Positions 13,001 to 25,879 of a DNA stretch of 64,000 nt are shown piece after piece. The notes beneath the pieces were generated by a model. The model was not told the DNA's origin and made no database searches. It was given only the letters and a program-made list of their open reading frames with translations. Source of the DNA: Lineus longissimus (taxonomy: Eukaryota; Nemertea; Pilidiophora; Heteronemertea; Lineidae); contig NC_088311.1 of assembly GCF_910592395.1 (NCBI RefSeq), forward strand, positions 25,018,646 to 25,082,645, in the 5' to 3' direction. The stretch's first letter is position 1. Each line of letters opens with the position of its first letter. The translations under genes and the position numbers were made by a program.

Positions 13001-14667
13001 CAAAAATGCCTTACTGGTTTATTGATTGACACTCCACCAATCAGGTCTAAAAATAGCCCAGGTGATTACCCACCTTCATTGGGCTAACACCTTATTTGGC
13101 CAGTGGTCACAACTATTAATCCAAATATGGACTGGTCAAAATGTTTTGAACTCTTGTAAAACAAATAATCATTAATGATCGGTATGGTTGTACTTTTAAT
13201 CATATCAAGCTGAGGCCTATATCAATACCAAATACGACCTATGTTGATATATTTTTCTAACATGGTCTGATCCTCTGAAAACAAGTACTTGTCTAATGCC
13301 CATATATGGACTGCTGGTCCATGGGTATGGTGTGATATAGGAATTCCCACAAAATACTCTGGGTCCATAACTGTGCAAGCACTGGTAGCCTACTGTGAGT
13401 AAGAGCATGCTGTTGCTATGTGTTGAAAGCCTTTTATGGACATTTATGCCAATTTAAAAATAGATATGATTTTGTACTGAAATAGAATGGCACTAATTGT
13501 AAATACATTTTATGATAAATGAAAGAGTCCACCATATTTACAGTAGTAATCAATGGTCATTGCAAAAAATACCAATATCCATTCAATCTAAATCGTATAA
13601 GGCCATGAGGATATATCTCATATGTTAATTATTTTGGGAACACTGATTCAAGAGTAAAGGGACACCATTAGACAGTGGTCCCGGAAATGAGGCAAGAGTC
13701 ATGAGGACTCAGGAAGACCATTCAGATATAATTTCTTGAGGTCTGTAACAAATTACTTCTAAGAAGATTTGATTGGGACCGTCTTTAACATACGGGGCCT
13801 ATACTGTCACCAGAAGTGGAGGTCTTAACTCACACACTTTGAGTTGGCTTAACATTGTTTCAGGCATAGACTGCTCACCCTATCACCTCAGTTCTTCAAA
13901 AGGAGAGAGAGTAATTAAACATTAGGGAGGTTTAGGCAAACGTTGGATTTGAGGTTGGGGGTACCCTTGACATGGTCCCCATTCAAGCGTGTGATGCAAT
14001 GGTTCCCCAATAGACGGAAGGATGCATTAGGTTGACTAGCTAAGCCTTTATTGCAATGATACTACGAAATATTCTATCCATCTAGGTAAACCTATGTTAG
14101 ACAGGTGCAATCAACAGGAACAAATCACATGCTGATGACTCATTGAGTTTTTTTCACTGTTGATCGCTTCTATAGATGACCATGTCAAGCTTGTGATGTT
14201 TGACCATGCTAAGGAAGATGATTTTAAAGGGGTGTTTCCCCATTCACAATGAATGGATCATGTGGGTAAAAAAATGCATGGAGATTCAGGAAGATAGGTT
14301 TAGAGGCTGGGGACATTTTTAGACATGATCATGATGGATTGTGTAGCATTACCTATGTTTAGATGTTGTAGCATTGATAGGAGGTGCGGGGTCAGTCTCG
14401 GGCACATTCACATCACTATTGGAACCACTGCAACAAAATGAACAAAAATGAAAAGAACGCAAAAGGCATGCTAATCAGCTGATTTCTAAAACGCAATACA
14501 TGACATTATAAATGGAGTCGACGTCACACAGATACCTACCTGGCAATGATGTTTTCATTCAGATTCTCCAGAAATTTTTGCCTCCAACATTTGCCTTGTT
14601 CCCATCCAGCTCCAGTCCGAACCCAGCTGTCACCTGGGGACCTCCAGTCCCTACCCAAAAACGGCAT
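10096..14667 (-). CDS. FBXO32: F-box protein, FBXO25/FBXO32 (atrogin-1) type
   Basis: Minus-strand exons in transcript order: 14667-14540 (ATG), 14427-14353, [one short segment not located], 12113-12021, 11861-11768, 11540-11371, 11058-10799, 10664-10592, 10191-10096 (TGA). Placed exons total about 330 residues; vertebrate FBXO32 has 355, so roughly 20-30 residues are missing between 14353 and 12113. The start MPFLGRDWRSPG is diagnostic of the family; other matches are DAFNKLD, the F-box-like NLPDEVLRDILRRV, LLWKEMC, KLVR, CSNCNALFWK, HGHPC and SPDAFINIFFY at the C-terminus. Family members are substrate receptors of SCF ubiquitin ligases; FBXO32 drives muscle protein loss in vertebrates and FBXO25 is largely nuclear. 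The sequence fits a single pre-duplication ancestor, so 25 versus 32 cannot be assigned. The start lies 288 bp from a divergent PGAP6-type gene. Confidence 0.93.
10344..10437. mobile_element. Short pogo/Tigger-like MITE in the last F-box gene intron
   Basis: CACAGTGGAACCCCGGT at the left is the near reverse complement of ACCAGGGTTCCACTGTA at the right, giving terminal inverted repeats on an element of about 95 bp. CAGTGGAACCCC-type ends are typical of pogo/Tigger-like DNA transposons (known family trait). No transposase is present. Confidence 0.6.
12114..14352. other. Large FBXO25/32 intron region holding one unplaced short exon
   Basis: The upstream exon ends in phase 2 at 14353 and the next recognised exon starts in phase 0 at 12113, so at least one exon of length 1 mod 3 must lie here. 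It should encode the counterpart of the vertebrate segment containing EKWIYVHKG. I searched by eye and did not find it. The rest is AT-rich intron without other recognisable genes. Confidence 0.6.
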
Positions 14668-14955
14668 TATCGTCGTACAATCCGTCTAAAATCTACCACA
14701 AGTGACAGGAGTTAACACAATATCAGAGCTTATAAACAAGAAATGCGTGCTCTTGTTGACGGAAATGTAAATGACTTCTCTCCGGACGGTGATTGGTTGA
14801 AACTGACATAATTTACATAACTTTGCCACTCTTGTCGCCATGACTACTTTTGCTATCTCAACCTACTACATCAACGTAGAGGACTTTTTTGGAGGCGAGG
14901 TTGTAAAAATTTGAGAAATTCCCATAATGACGTCAAGCAAGGTATTCCCCGTACA
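14668..14955. promoter_or_regulatory. Bidirectional promoter between FBXO25/32 and PGAP6
   Basis: The two start codons are head to head, 288 bp apart. The interval contains an inverted CCAAT box (ATTGG, 14792-14796) and a perfect palindromic cAMP-response element TGACGTCA (14928-14935), 20 bp before the PGAP6 start codon. No TATA box is obvious in either direction. CCAAT and CRE sites without TATA are common in bidirectional promoters; co-regulation of the two genes is inference. Confidence 0.6.
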
Positions 14956-17900
14956 ATGGCGAACCGTGAAAATGGAAATCCATTTTCGGGTTCCTTTCTC
15001 GGTTCTAGTGGCCTAAAACGATCTTATGTTATCCAACTTTTAGTCACAATCAAAATACTGATAATCACACTCCACATTACAACTAGTCAAGGTAATTTTT
15101 GATCCCTGAGATCGTCATAGTTTGCCTTTGTTTATCTATCAAATTTGACAACACAATGACAAGATTGCACGGCATCATGCAAAATCGTGAAATGCACTGC
15201 ATTTTGTGGTGTAGTTTTGTGGAATTACCGTTTTGTGCAAGCACTGATTCAGAGAGTGAATGATTCAGGATGACTTTACTTACAAGTCATGGTGTATCTC
15301 AATGCACTTGACTGTCGCTGATATGGATAACAAATTGACCAGTCCAGTGACAGTGATGGTATGGACTATGGTTATACTAGGCCTATGGCAGGCTATGGCT
15401 AGCAGTAGCACAACAATATCAACATAAGAATTCGAAGAGCAGAGCCAAGGAAAACGGTTTTTTTCACTTCAAATACAAGCTAAGCAATAGCATGTGGAAG
15501 GTTCTTTCTTGAACTTGTGACACTGTCGGACAACGTGAAGCCATAGCAGTGAAACATCCTGACATAGTTGGCCTCTATCTATGCCCAATGAATGAAAAAG
15601 TTAATGCAACATTTGCTTGGATCTTGGTAACTCAACAACTAAGTGTGCACCAAAACATTTCATTTCAGTCCAGCAGCAAGAGACCACCCATGATGGGATT
15701 GTGGTGTTTGAGTACAGCAGCTACAGGAGTGTATCGATGGTCAGCTACCACGTACCAGAGAAGACATCCACATCAACTTGGATCATCAAGTCATACCCAA
15801 CTAATGCCAAGTGTCCTGTCAAAAATATCACACTGTAAGGAGTCTTTGTATCCACATATCATTGTTACCAGTGTTAGCACGAGTTAGTAGTGTCATGTGT
15901 CCATGGTAGGGTGAAAATGAGAAGTTTGGAATTGCTTGAATTTCTGACAGAAAATCCTTTTATTTTCGTTGACGTGTGAGTTTATTCTCAGCTATTTGCC
16001 GTTCCCACAATCACTCTCATTAAACAGAACCAACTTTGACAACTTTGCAACGCGACACAATCCTGGCTTTTTTCTGCTTTAGAAGAAAACTACATGTCGT
16101 TGAATCCACAATATTTTGTTTATTAATCCAACATTTTAAAAGCTGTCTTGAAGTTTCTGTCCTTTTCTCCTTCAGTCAGCTTCGTCACTCTGGCTATCCC
16201 TTGACCAATCCCTGGGACGATGAATACCCAGATAAGTTCAGGGTCGGTGGAACCAGCACATATACCATCAATCTCAGATCAAACAACATATCAGTGGCAT
16301 TCTTTACGATGAATCCCCTACCAGGGAACTGGTATGCAGCAGCTTATATCAGAGAGAAGGAGGACAACCATATAGCACAGAAGGTAAGTAGTTATGTCTT
16401 TTTGCCCGATCAAAATGTTCTGCTCAAAGGGGCAAGAATGTTGGAATTATGAGCTACATATTGCTTAGTGCTTTGAGTTACTAAATTTGATGCATAAAAT
16501 ACCTAGCATTGACACATGCTAAAAGACAGTTTAAGAGGAAGATGGCCTTGGAAAGCAACTTTGTTAGATAAACTAGATTATAATTAGATTAATCTCCAGA
16601 TGACTTTATTTGGTTTCCAGGGCCTAGGCATATCGTGTACATACTTGTTCCGAGTCTCTCAGGTGGTCATCACACTGAATGCAGTGGCAGAGATCATCAT
16701 CCCAGCAGAGGAACGCTCTGTTGTCTATGATTTAGATATCCCGAGCTCAAACAGTTCCCATGTCTCCAGGTGAGTTAGTTTTGTGAAAGTTAAAACCTGT
16801 GGACAGAGGTTTTCCTAGTTCTGTAGCATTAGCGACTGAATTGCAACGTGAGTCTCTCTCGCCCTTGATGGGATGATGGCTCATCCATTGCAGGTTTCTT
16901 TCCCTATCAGGACTGGACCCCATTTGTGCTCATGCGTCCGGGATGCAGTGTAAGAATGGTACCTTGGTCTCTTACCAAGGGCACGGGGATTTAACTGCAA
17001 TGGTCCTTGCATGATTGTGCGCTAATTCATTTGTTTTCATTCCCAGGTTTATTTTCCCTGAGGGAGTCACGATGTATAGTATAACTGTGGCCTCCTGTTT
17101 TGTCGGAGACAAACCATCTGATCTCGCCAACATCACTTGCCCGCTCACTATCTACACCGAGGCTCTTAGTCTACCAAAGACAAACTCTGCAGCTACAAAC
17201 TGTTCGAAGTTAATGAGTGTACCATGTGTCCATTCAGATTATAGACCTGCACCGAATGTTTGGAATTACCTGGGTATTATCAAAAACACCAATGCATCCT
17301 TGAAATTGAAGTTAACCATTATGTATGAAGGTAGGGTTCGATTCCTTTCTTCAGTTTGTTTATTTCTACACTGACAGTGCTGACCAATAACCTCGCCACT
17401 TCTGATTTTCCAATAAAACTTGCTTGATATCATACAATAGAATAATCAACCATGTGATTCATCTCTTTTTCTCTTATTCTTGATTTGGTAATAATTCTTG
17501 CAAAGTTGATCGCAAAAGTCTGACTTTCCAGATAAAGGGTTAACAAATGCATGTTCCTATTTCAGTGTGTCGATCATATGTGAATAACATGTACACCTAC
17601 CAAGTGGATGTGCTGAAGGACGTCCAGCCCACCCAGGTCATCCCAAAAGAAGACACGTTCTCCACCGCCTTACCCAACGTGACTGATGTTGACGGTCTCT
17701 TTATGATGCCACCTAAACCCGTCAAGCCCAAGTATAACGTCCATCCAACTGTCAGGTCCAAGTCTCGCTCAAGGTCAAAATCTAAGAAGGTGGGGAACAT
17801 CAGAATTTACCTGTGTGCAACCTTTTTCTGTAATTTTCAGCCAGGAAAGAAGTGTCCATCACAAGTTGCTCCTATTTCTTACTTTGTCAAAGCGTTTTGC

Positions 17901-20599
17901 TTCTCCTGATACCTAGAGTGTTCGCTTGAATATCATTCAAAGGATAAGGCTATAAAGAAATGACTTTTATCTTATTGTTGCTAGTAATTCATACCGGTAC
18001 ATCTTGTCTTCAGGTGAAGAATGTCCGCGACCAATACCATGGCTGCGTCATGCATCCTCCGATGGAGAAACGGCGCCGTACGGAGCTTTACTTCATGTAT
18101 GCAATACTGTATCCGGACCTGAGGAGTAACGGTCATGGCCTCAACGTCACTGATACCATCACTGTGTCTAAGTTCCACCTCCAGGCTCCCAATCTCGATG
18201 GCGGTGGAACGATGAATCTGAAAGTACAATTTGTCAACAGAAATAAGGTATGTACTTTTCTTGTTGTTGTTTGCCGTCTTGACGTCAGGCTGACATTACA
18301 AATCACAAGATGCCAAATGTTGTCTGAAACGGTAAAAGTCCACTCGCCTCTCAACTCATTACTTTTTCTTTTCAGTTTGACTATCTTGACGACGACGTCC
18401 AAAAAGTGAGCGTGGAGTTCTGTTTTCAGAAGAACATCATCCCGGTCAATGGGAGCGACATACTTTGTGATAGCAACTACTTAATCCAAATCAACACGAG
18501 CTCAAAGACTGGAGCGGATTGGTTGTTTGTGCCTTACCCTGAAGAAGGGCCCTGGTATCTGGCGGTCAAGAGGACCTGTTATATTGATGATCCTTTAGGA
18601 ACATCAAAGTGAGTAGAGTTTGTGTTCCGATCAGCTCCGACTCAATTGATGTACAACCTACAAATAGTCAGTTCCCGTTCCTCGCTACTTGTTGGGCAGA
18701 CGTCATTGAGGCAATCACAGCTCTGAATGTCATACATGCTTGTTCTGTAAGGTCTTTGGATAACCGACAGAAGAAGAGAGTATAAACTTGTTGAATAGAA
18801 CAGAATACAAAATAATCCAAAGCTGTTTTCTGTGATCCATTTCAATGACTTCTACTGGTCAACAGCTACATGTATAATCTCTCCTTTTCCAGAATAATCT
18901 TACAGCGGTGCCTGGAGGACCAAACAGAAATTGTATTCATCCTGGACAGCATGCCGTGTGTAGAGAAAGACTGTAACAGCCACGGCAAATGCCAGATGTA
19001 TTATAGCAATGTATTCTTCTTCTCGTCATGCAAATGCGAGTCAGGTATGTATTCATCCTCAAACCAAACTTTACTCAAGTAGTCATTTTCACAAAGCATA
19101 TTGCTCGACTTTCATTTGAGGGTTCATCATGCACTTTCAGTTATTTCATTTGGCAAGTCCACATCAGGAACCATTCTTAACATATCACTATTTGTTGCAG
19201 GTTATCGAGGGTATGGTTGCTCAGACAGCAGGTCAGCCCGAAGTCACACGGAACTCCTCGCAGGAGTACTATTACTCACAATGAGTAACTTACTATTCGC
19301 CCCAGCGGCAGCTCTGGCGTTTTATAGGCGATACTTTGTCGAAGGCACAGTGTATCTCTTTACGATGTTCTTCTCAACAGTAAGTTTGAATTTCCTCTTA
19401 ACTCTGAATGAGTGACCAGAGCAGGGCAATACGGCAGGGAGCCAGTCTGAGCATGGTATGCAGGACTGCTATGTATGTGATATGACATCAATGAAATAGG
19501 CTTAGTTTCTTGCCAAAGAGCATGGAGAGTTTTACCTTGTGTTGGTTTACTTGTTTCATTCATTCTTCTTGTTTCACTTTTGACAGATATTTGGCATAAA
19601 CAAAGTGAGCCTAATACGCCCTATGTTCTCCTTGTTTTCAGTTTTACCATGCCTGTGATCAAGATATGGGCTACAACCTTTGCATCATTCCATACAACGT
19701 GTTAAGTTACTGTGACTTTTACGGATCATTCATGTCTTTTGCTGTCACGCTCATCGCAATGTCGAAACTCCAGGAACCAATCAGATCAGTCGGATACACG
19801 ATCGCTGCCTTGTTTTTAGCGTTTGGCGTGGAATGGGATAAACACAGTTTGTGGGTGTTTGCAATACCCGTTGGAGTGGGCTTAGTTTTACTGTTGGTCT
19901 CCTGGGTGAGTATTGTCTGTGTAGCATTGCGATTTCCTCACGGTTAGAGGCCATCTGCAGATATCATCTTCATCACCACTTTGCTGCGGATGAGAAACAC
20001 GTTGTCATGGTCAGCAAAGTGATGATGGTATGTCAGTTCAACAGCTGAATTCTCTAAGACCTCTTACTCCGTAGAGTTGTAACGTTTCACGTCTGACGAC
20101 TGAGGAACCAGTTGTGACGAGTAATATAAAACTATTTTCCAAGATCTGTGGGAGAAGGGTTAGTCCCTGGTTATACCATTGTTTGATTGTTAATGTTGTC
20201 ACTTTTCCATTTCAGAGCTGTATGTGTCACAAAAGAAAGAACTGTTTCCCAAGCAAGAAACGCTGGGTCCTCTTCATCATGCCAGGAGCCGCGTTGGCTA
20301 TTATCGGCTGCTGTCTCTTCGCATTCGTTGAGACCACAGATAATTATGCATACATCCACAGCTCGTGGCACATCATGATGGCGGCGGCCGTCATGTTTGT
20401 GCTGCCCCCTAGGGTCAAGGAGAAGAGGGAGAGCCAGGAGTCTCTTTTACTCGGTACGTTCTGTTTTCCTTGCCAAAACAACGGCACTGTACATCAGAAT
20501 GAAAGTGCATCAGTTTCACTCAACTCTGATGGTATAGATAACTTGGCTGCCTCCACTGGTAGTATTGGACAAGTCAATGAAATCAGTCAACCAGTTTGA
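14956..20599 (+). CDS. PGAP6: TMEM8/PGAP6-type GPI-processing membrane protein (12 exons)
   Basis: Exons: 14956-15091, 15669-15834, 16176-16383, 16621-16769, 17047-17330, 17566-17789, 18014-18247, 18376-18608, 18893-19044, 19201-19379, 19642-19905, 20216-20599 (TGA). The phases close exactly to 870 residues; human TMEM8A has 771. Layout: hydrophobic signal/anchor (about 22-42); a long N-glycosylation-rich ectodomain; an EGF-like module (about 570-605, [12 protein letters not shown] and CKCESGYRGYGC); then a seven-helix CREST-type domain from about 615. The CREST signature residues are present: FYHACD (about 656), SYCDF, a membrane-embedded Asp (EWDKHSLW) and [13 protein letters not shown]8A/PGAP6 is a GPI-specific phospholipase A2 that sheds GPI-anchored proteins such as CRIPTO at the cell surface; activity here is inferred from the conserved residues. 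Odd: a basic SR-rich stretch (SRSRSKSKK) ending exon 6, whose donor reads AAG|GTGGGG. TMEM8B is the alternative paralogue name. Confidence 0.94.
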
Positions 20600-22139
20600 A
20601 GATGAGGATTGAAGTAATCAGTTCTTACATTTCCGTCGACCAAATGAAATGATGATGAGAAACACCCTGGACAGTGCTTTGTGTGTTAGTCAGTGTGAAG
20701 AGATCATTTCAAGTGGGGCCTTGAATTGTTGTGTATTTTGTCACCCTGTCGTCTATTGATTAACCCTTTCAGTTTGTAACACTGACATATCAGGCTTATA
20801 AAATAAGTCACTGGACTGTTGTATGTTTATGGTCATACCATAGTGATCTCTGTCTGTTGATAGTTTGCATGGAAGCTCTCTCCTTCGTGTCTGGGCATAT
20901 TTCAGGGAACACGAGTTAAAAGCCAACTTGTACTCTCAGAACAAACAAAAAACACATGTCAGCCAAAATTCTAACTCTCAAAAATCTGGCAAAGGAAAGC
21001 TGCCTTGTAAATTATGTCAAGTTATACTCATTTACAGTTTTAGGTGTTTTAGAATTAAGCCTTGTCTACTTAATAATTGATGTAAATCTGTATAAAGATA
21101 TAATTTTATGCTATTAATCCAGATCTTTATTATATAAAAGTGACACTCTGAATTTTATGTTTTATTTCAAATCTTAGTCAAAATTAGTCTGACAAATGTA
21201 TTGATTGTCAGCAAATCCACCTCACATTTTACTCCTTCTATTTGGAGGTAATACTGTGATCAGAAACTCATCAAATGTGTGATTTATGTGATTATTGGAT
21301 GATTTGTCTTAATTAGTTATAATTTACTTCTAAATTAGGAGGCGTTATTAGAGCATGTAAATAAGATTGGAAATGAATGTAGTCACCAAGATGTTAGTGC
21401 AGTGTATTGTTAAAGTAGTTGCGCATTGATCTTTTTAAAGAAATGTAGTTTTGTCTCATGGTAGAATCACTCCTTGGAGGAGTTTGGTTCAGTGCCGGAG
21501 TCGGCAGAAGTTCAAACAAAATGTTCAGATTCTGTATCTGGTTGGGCATGTGCATGAATCAGTATGTTTAGTTAAGGCTGTTACTGTTCAAAGCACATGT
21601 GCAGCCTGATACAAATTCAAGTGGTGTTCATTCAAATTTCATAAAGGAGCATTACAAGCCCTGTTTTCGAGGTTTTTGTTGTTTGAATGTCATTGTTACT
21701 TTTCAAACTACGTGGTGTATTCAGATTTGTGGTTGTGAGTTTGTGGTGTGTTGAGATCTTGTGACTGTTTAATGTTGTCTTATGAGTATTGTTAACCAAT
21801 GTGATGAGACATAACTGATATCGTTTTCTCTGTGTCACAAAAGCCACGTGTAATTTTTGCGATGTTTGCACAAAAATGTCAACTAACACATTATCCTTTC
21901 AATTGTGTCAGCAAATGCAATATTCACACTACCGTGATTTCGAAATGAGCAAATGAGCCAACTTTTAGTTTCACAAACATTTCATGGTTTTCAGTATTGT
22001 AAACCAGCAGGCACTTTTTATAGTTTTATAGTTATTTTTCCCCTCTTAGCCGCTATCTAAGGTACTAAATATGTGTGGCTTATTATTGGGTGTTTTTTTC
22101 TGCCATTGCACATATATTACCGTCTGCTTTTCATTCTAG

Positions 22140-22159
22140 GCACGGACGTGGAGTTGTGA
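22140..22159 (+). CDS. PGAP6: Candidate alternative last exon of PGAP6
   Basis: Within exon 12 the sequence CTCG|GTACGT at 20453/20454 is a usable donor in phase 1. A pyrimidine-rich tract ending TTTTCATTCTAG immediately precedes 22140. Joining the two gives GTDVEL and a stop, in frame, replacing the 49-residue tail of the read-through form with a short acidic end. This is inference from splice signals and phase only. Confidence 0.35.
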
Positions 22160-22298
22160 TGTAGGCAGCAATGGAGGTGGGGCTCTGAAATCTTTGTATA
22201 ATCAGCTTGTAAGTAGAGCTGGACATTTTAGCCCTCGCGTAGTCTCGTCACAGCATGCCTTGCTGGGATTCAGCATGTTTAGCAGTGTAGAGTTAGTC

Positions 22299-22416
22299 GC
22301 TGTCCAGTATTGTGCATATATCTCCTATACCTTTTTTTCCTGTACCTTTTTTTCCTGTACCTTTATTACCTAGATTCAACAGTGGCATCAGGAGATAATG
22401 CACAATACTGGACAGC
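22299..22416. repeat. Inverted repeat with 26-bp arms
   Basis: GCTGTCCAGTATTGTGCATA (from 22299) is the reverse complement of the arm ending GCACAATACTGGACAGC (to 22416), about 26 bp each with one small mismatch/indel. The loop of about 65 bp contains three near-copies of TCCTGTACCTTTTTT. It could be a MITE remnant or an RNA hairpin in a PGAP6 3' UTR. Confidence 0.7.
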
Positions 22417-25400
22417 AGTGTTCTTCCTTGTCAGTTTTCCTCTTATTAATCAGGCCATTACTCTGCATTGGAACCAAGATGTTTAAGAGTAACCCACAAT
22501 CCATCATCTACACTTGCTAAGTCCTGTTGAATCCTCCTTAGGGTGTTTCTGGTGATTGTGTAGTCTAGTGCATGGTGTTGATGTCGTCATTTTACTTTGG
22601 CTGCCCAATCTCTGACATCTTGCTTTTAACATTGTACCGTGCCTTCTCCCGTCACATACTAATCATAGCCCAGCATTGATGACTAACAGAAATCACACTA
22701 ATATCCAGATTGTTGGATTTGGACTGCTTCCTGCTGCATCTCAGATATTTCAGGAATGATGGCATGATTGGTTGGTACGGTAACCATATTGCCTTAGTTG
22801 TGGAACACGCTTGCACGTTGCTTGAGTTCGACTGAGTGTAGACGATCCAAAATGAGGCAATTTGGTTCAAGAACAGTTTAGAGGTGTTGTATGTGCCTCA
22901 GTTCATCTGCCTACCTATAAAATAGAATATTTCATGATGTGGTAGCAGACTGCCATCACGAAACTCAACAGAGCCACATCCTTGACACCCGGAGGAATTC
23001 ACCAGACGTTACAAGGGACCTCTCTCTGTTGGTCTTTTTTGTTTTAGACATATCTTTTACCTTGCTCAATAAAATCAACTTTCTATTTTTATCTTTTTTT
23101 GTATTTGTATGTATTAGTGGGTAGTTTTCTTTATTGTTCTGTCTGTAATTCAGTCTTTCATTGTAAAGTCTTATTCTAGCTAGTCTACTGCTAACCCAGG
23201 CATGTTCGCTGGCCTTTATTGTCACATGAGTTGAGTTTATAGATAATGGCAAAAAAGATGGACGCAGAAATGAAAGTCTCGTTGAAATCACTGTTACAGG
23301 GTTCATGCTAAGTTGAATGTACGCTAAAGTTTCAGTTTGACAAAACTCGGATATGAAATGGCCGCAAATATTTCTGGGTTTAGAGTATGGCTCATATTTG
23401 ATGCTCTTAAAGTTGGCTGGAAGGGAGCTTTAACTTTACTCTGCATGGTACTGCTATGGATATGTTTATTTCTTGCTACCATCAGTGTCTAATAGATTGT
23501 CAAAGGAGAAGCAGGCTCGGTGCCAACCAGGAACAATCAGCCTATGGCCTATATCAACCCACCCAGATCTAGTGCTCACTTGTACAAGGCATGTTTATAT
23601 CTAAAATTAACCGTCTTATTGAAGTGAAACAAGAGTGTGATCATTTTCCAAGTGATGGTTTGGAGTGAGTGTTAGCATATTATAAAATTGTTTTTCACAT
23701 CTTCAAGTTTCAGGAGAAATCTTAGGTCACAAATGCCTGGAATATTTGGAGGGACGAAGTAATTGCACAGGTGACAAATAGTAATGTGTAACTGTTAAAG
23801 TCTGTTGATGAGCAGACTATGTCTTGTAATATGAAGTTAGTTAGTCCTGAATACAACCTGTCATTGCACTAGGACAGTGGGGTTAGTTGTATGTTGGCTT
23901 TTAGAGAGAAATAGTCAACAACAACTCTATTTTTACACACATTTTGTCTTTCTCATGACACTGTCTTTATTGTACATGGCATGTGACCGTCTTCATTACT
24001 GACAGCCAAGAAGCTGAAGTGGGGATCAATTTATATGTATTCCTCTCAATGATTCAACCAACATGTTTGTCTCGAGGTAAAACCAGTTATCGCTGGCTAA
24101 CATATCTATCACAGGTTGGAGTAGTGACCAATCCTTGATGCAGCCGCCAGCAATGATCCTATAAACAAGCTTTTTTTACATGCGATGATTATTGCAGGTT
24201 GCAGTGATGATCGTCACTTGTTGCGGGGTGCTTGAGAACATTAGGAAATATCTCAATGACAATTCACAAAAAGGAGAATTCATGACAGAAGGGAATTTTT
24301 GATTGACGTTTTTACAATATTCATTAATATCGCTTTACTGTTGCACAGTTCTGCGTAATGTTTAGATCATGACAAATAATTTATGATTATTTCATTAGGA
24401 GTTTGTTTTGTTTATTGACATATTTGTTGTTATTATTGTGATGTGTCTCTCAGTATTGGACCATGATTAAAGGAGGACTGTCTACAGATTCTCTGGCCGG
24501 CACTAACAGTTGCATAGTTCCTGTGTGAAAGATACTGCAGGAATGGCCTCCAGTAGTACACATAAACAGCTGGTAACATTGAAGTTACACGTTACACTCT
24601 TTCCAAGGACTCTGTGACTATCAATAGTGCCAGCACAGCATTATCTGGATACACTCCTCCTTTGATGTGGATGATTTTTATGACTGTTCGCATTCATCAG
24701 TCATGTCAATGTGTTCATTTTGAATTGATATGATGATGTTTTGGCATTCTCTACTTAATATACAGATTGTTTCAAAGAACTAACCCTGTCTGATGAATAA
24801 CTGATAAGTTGGTACAGTTTGATGGGATATGCCTGAAAAACAGTGATTTTCAATATACTCCACCTCTCGATTTTGTTAAATAATGACTGGTACATTTGAT
24901 AAATAGAGGAGTGTTCTTGGAACGTGCTGAAAGAGGCTGTTCATTTAGGTGGTATGTGTGGATCGAGGACGGGGGTAGCTTTGTCCATTTTGCGTACGGA
25001 TGTGGACAGGTTGGTTAAAGGGTAAAACAGTGAAATAGTATCGGGATACAGGAAACGTCAAGCATTTCTAAAGAGGCGTTTACCATAGGAATGAGTTAGA
25101 TGGTACAGAGTAATGTTTATATTTTTCAATCCCAATGGGAGTACTTCGTGCATGAAAGCTTGTACATATTGAATGTTGTAAGGAGATAATCTTCTAGGTG
25201 AATTGTAATTGGTTATTATTGATAAATTAAGTATGATAGCATTACTATGAATTGTGATGGAATTTGCATTGTTTACATTCACCCCTTTGCACTTCACTAA
25301 GCAATATTTTCAAAATACCACCATAACATTTTAAAAGCCACCATTAGGTACACAGTGAAACACAATGTATAAGTATGGTGTTTTCCCAATAGATCTGACC

Positions 25401-25879
25401 AAAGGTAATCGGCTGACCTCTTGTCACTAATCTGTAATAGTGTCATCACAAATGATAAGCCTGTGTAAAGCTGTCTCTCGTGAAAATGAAACAAAATGCA
25501 CTTGGCATTTCAATGGGGCCGTAAACATCTGTAGATATTGATGTCAAAAAATGAAATTTGTCTATCTTTTGAAATGTGCTGTTGACTTATATGATGAAAT
25601 GATCAAAATGTATAAATATTTGAATGGAATTGATGGATTTTAGCACTTGTCACTGAATGTCTGTACCGATCTACCATGTAACTTTGTAAGAAAATGATGT
25701 TTCTAAGTTTGTGTCCTTTCCTTCTGTTCACGGCAGAATGAATTATGGCATAGTGTTGACAAGCTGTCTTCATTCATCCTGAGGATATCAGGGTTTAACT
25801 TCTTTCACCGGCCACAGTGTAATGGGAACCTCCTTCATATGCCATGGTATTATGGGAACCTTGTGACTGTCCAATATTT

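Larger units (their letters stand above)
20600..25838. other. PGAP6 3' UTR and gene-poor flank
   Basis: AT-rich DNA with no conserved exon apart from the candidate alternative PGAP6 last exon at 22140. A plus-strand AATAAA at 23068-23073 would suit a transcript using that exon. An inverted repeat lies at 22299-22416. Otherwise I see only short non-coding frames. Confidence 0.5.
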
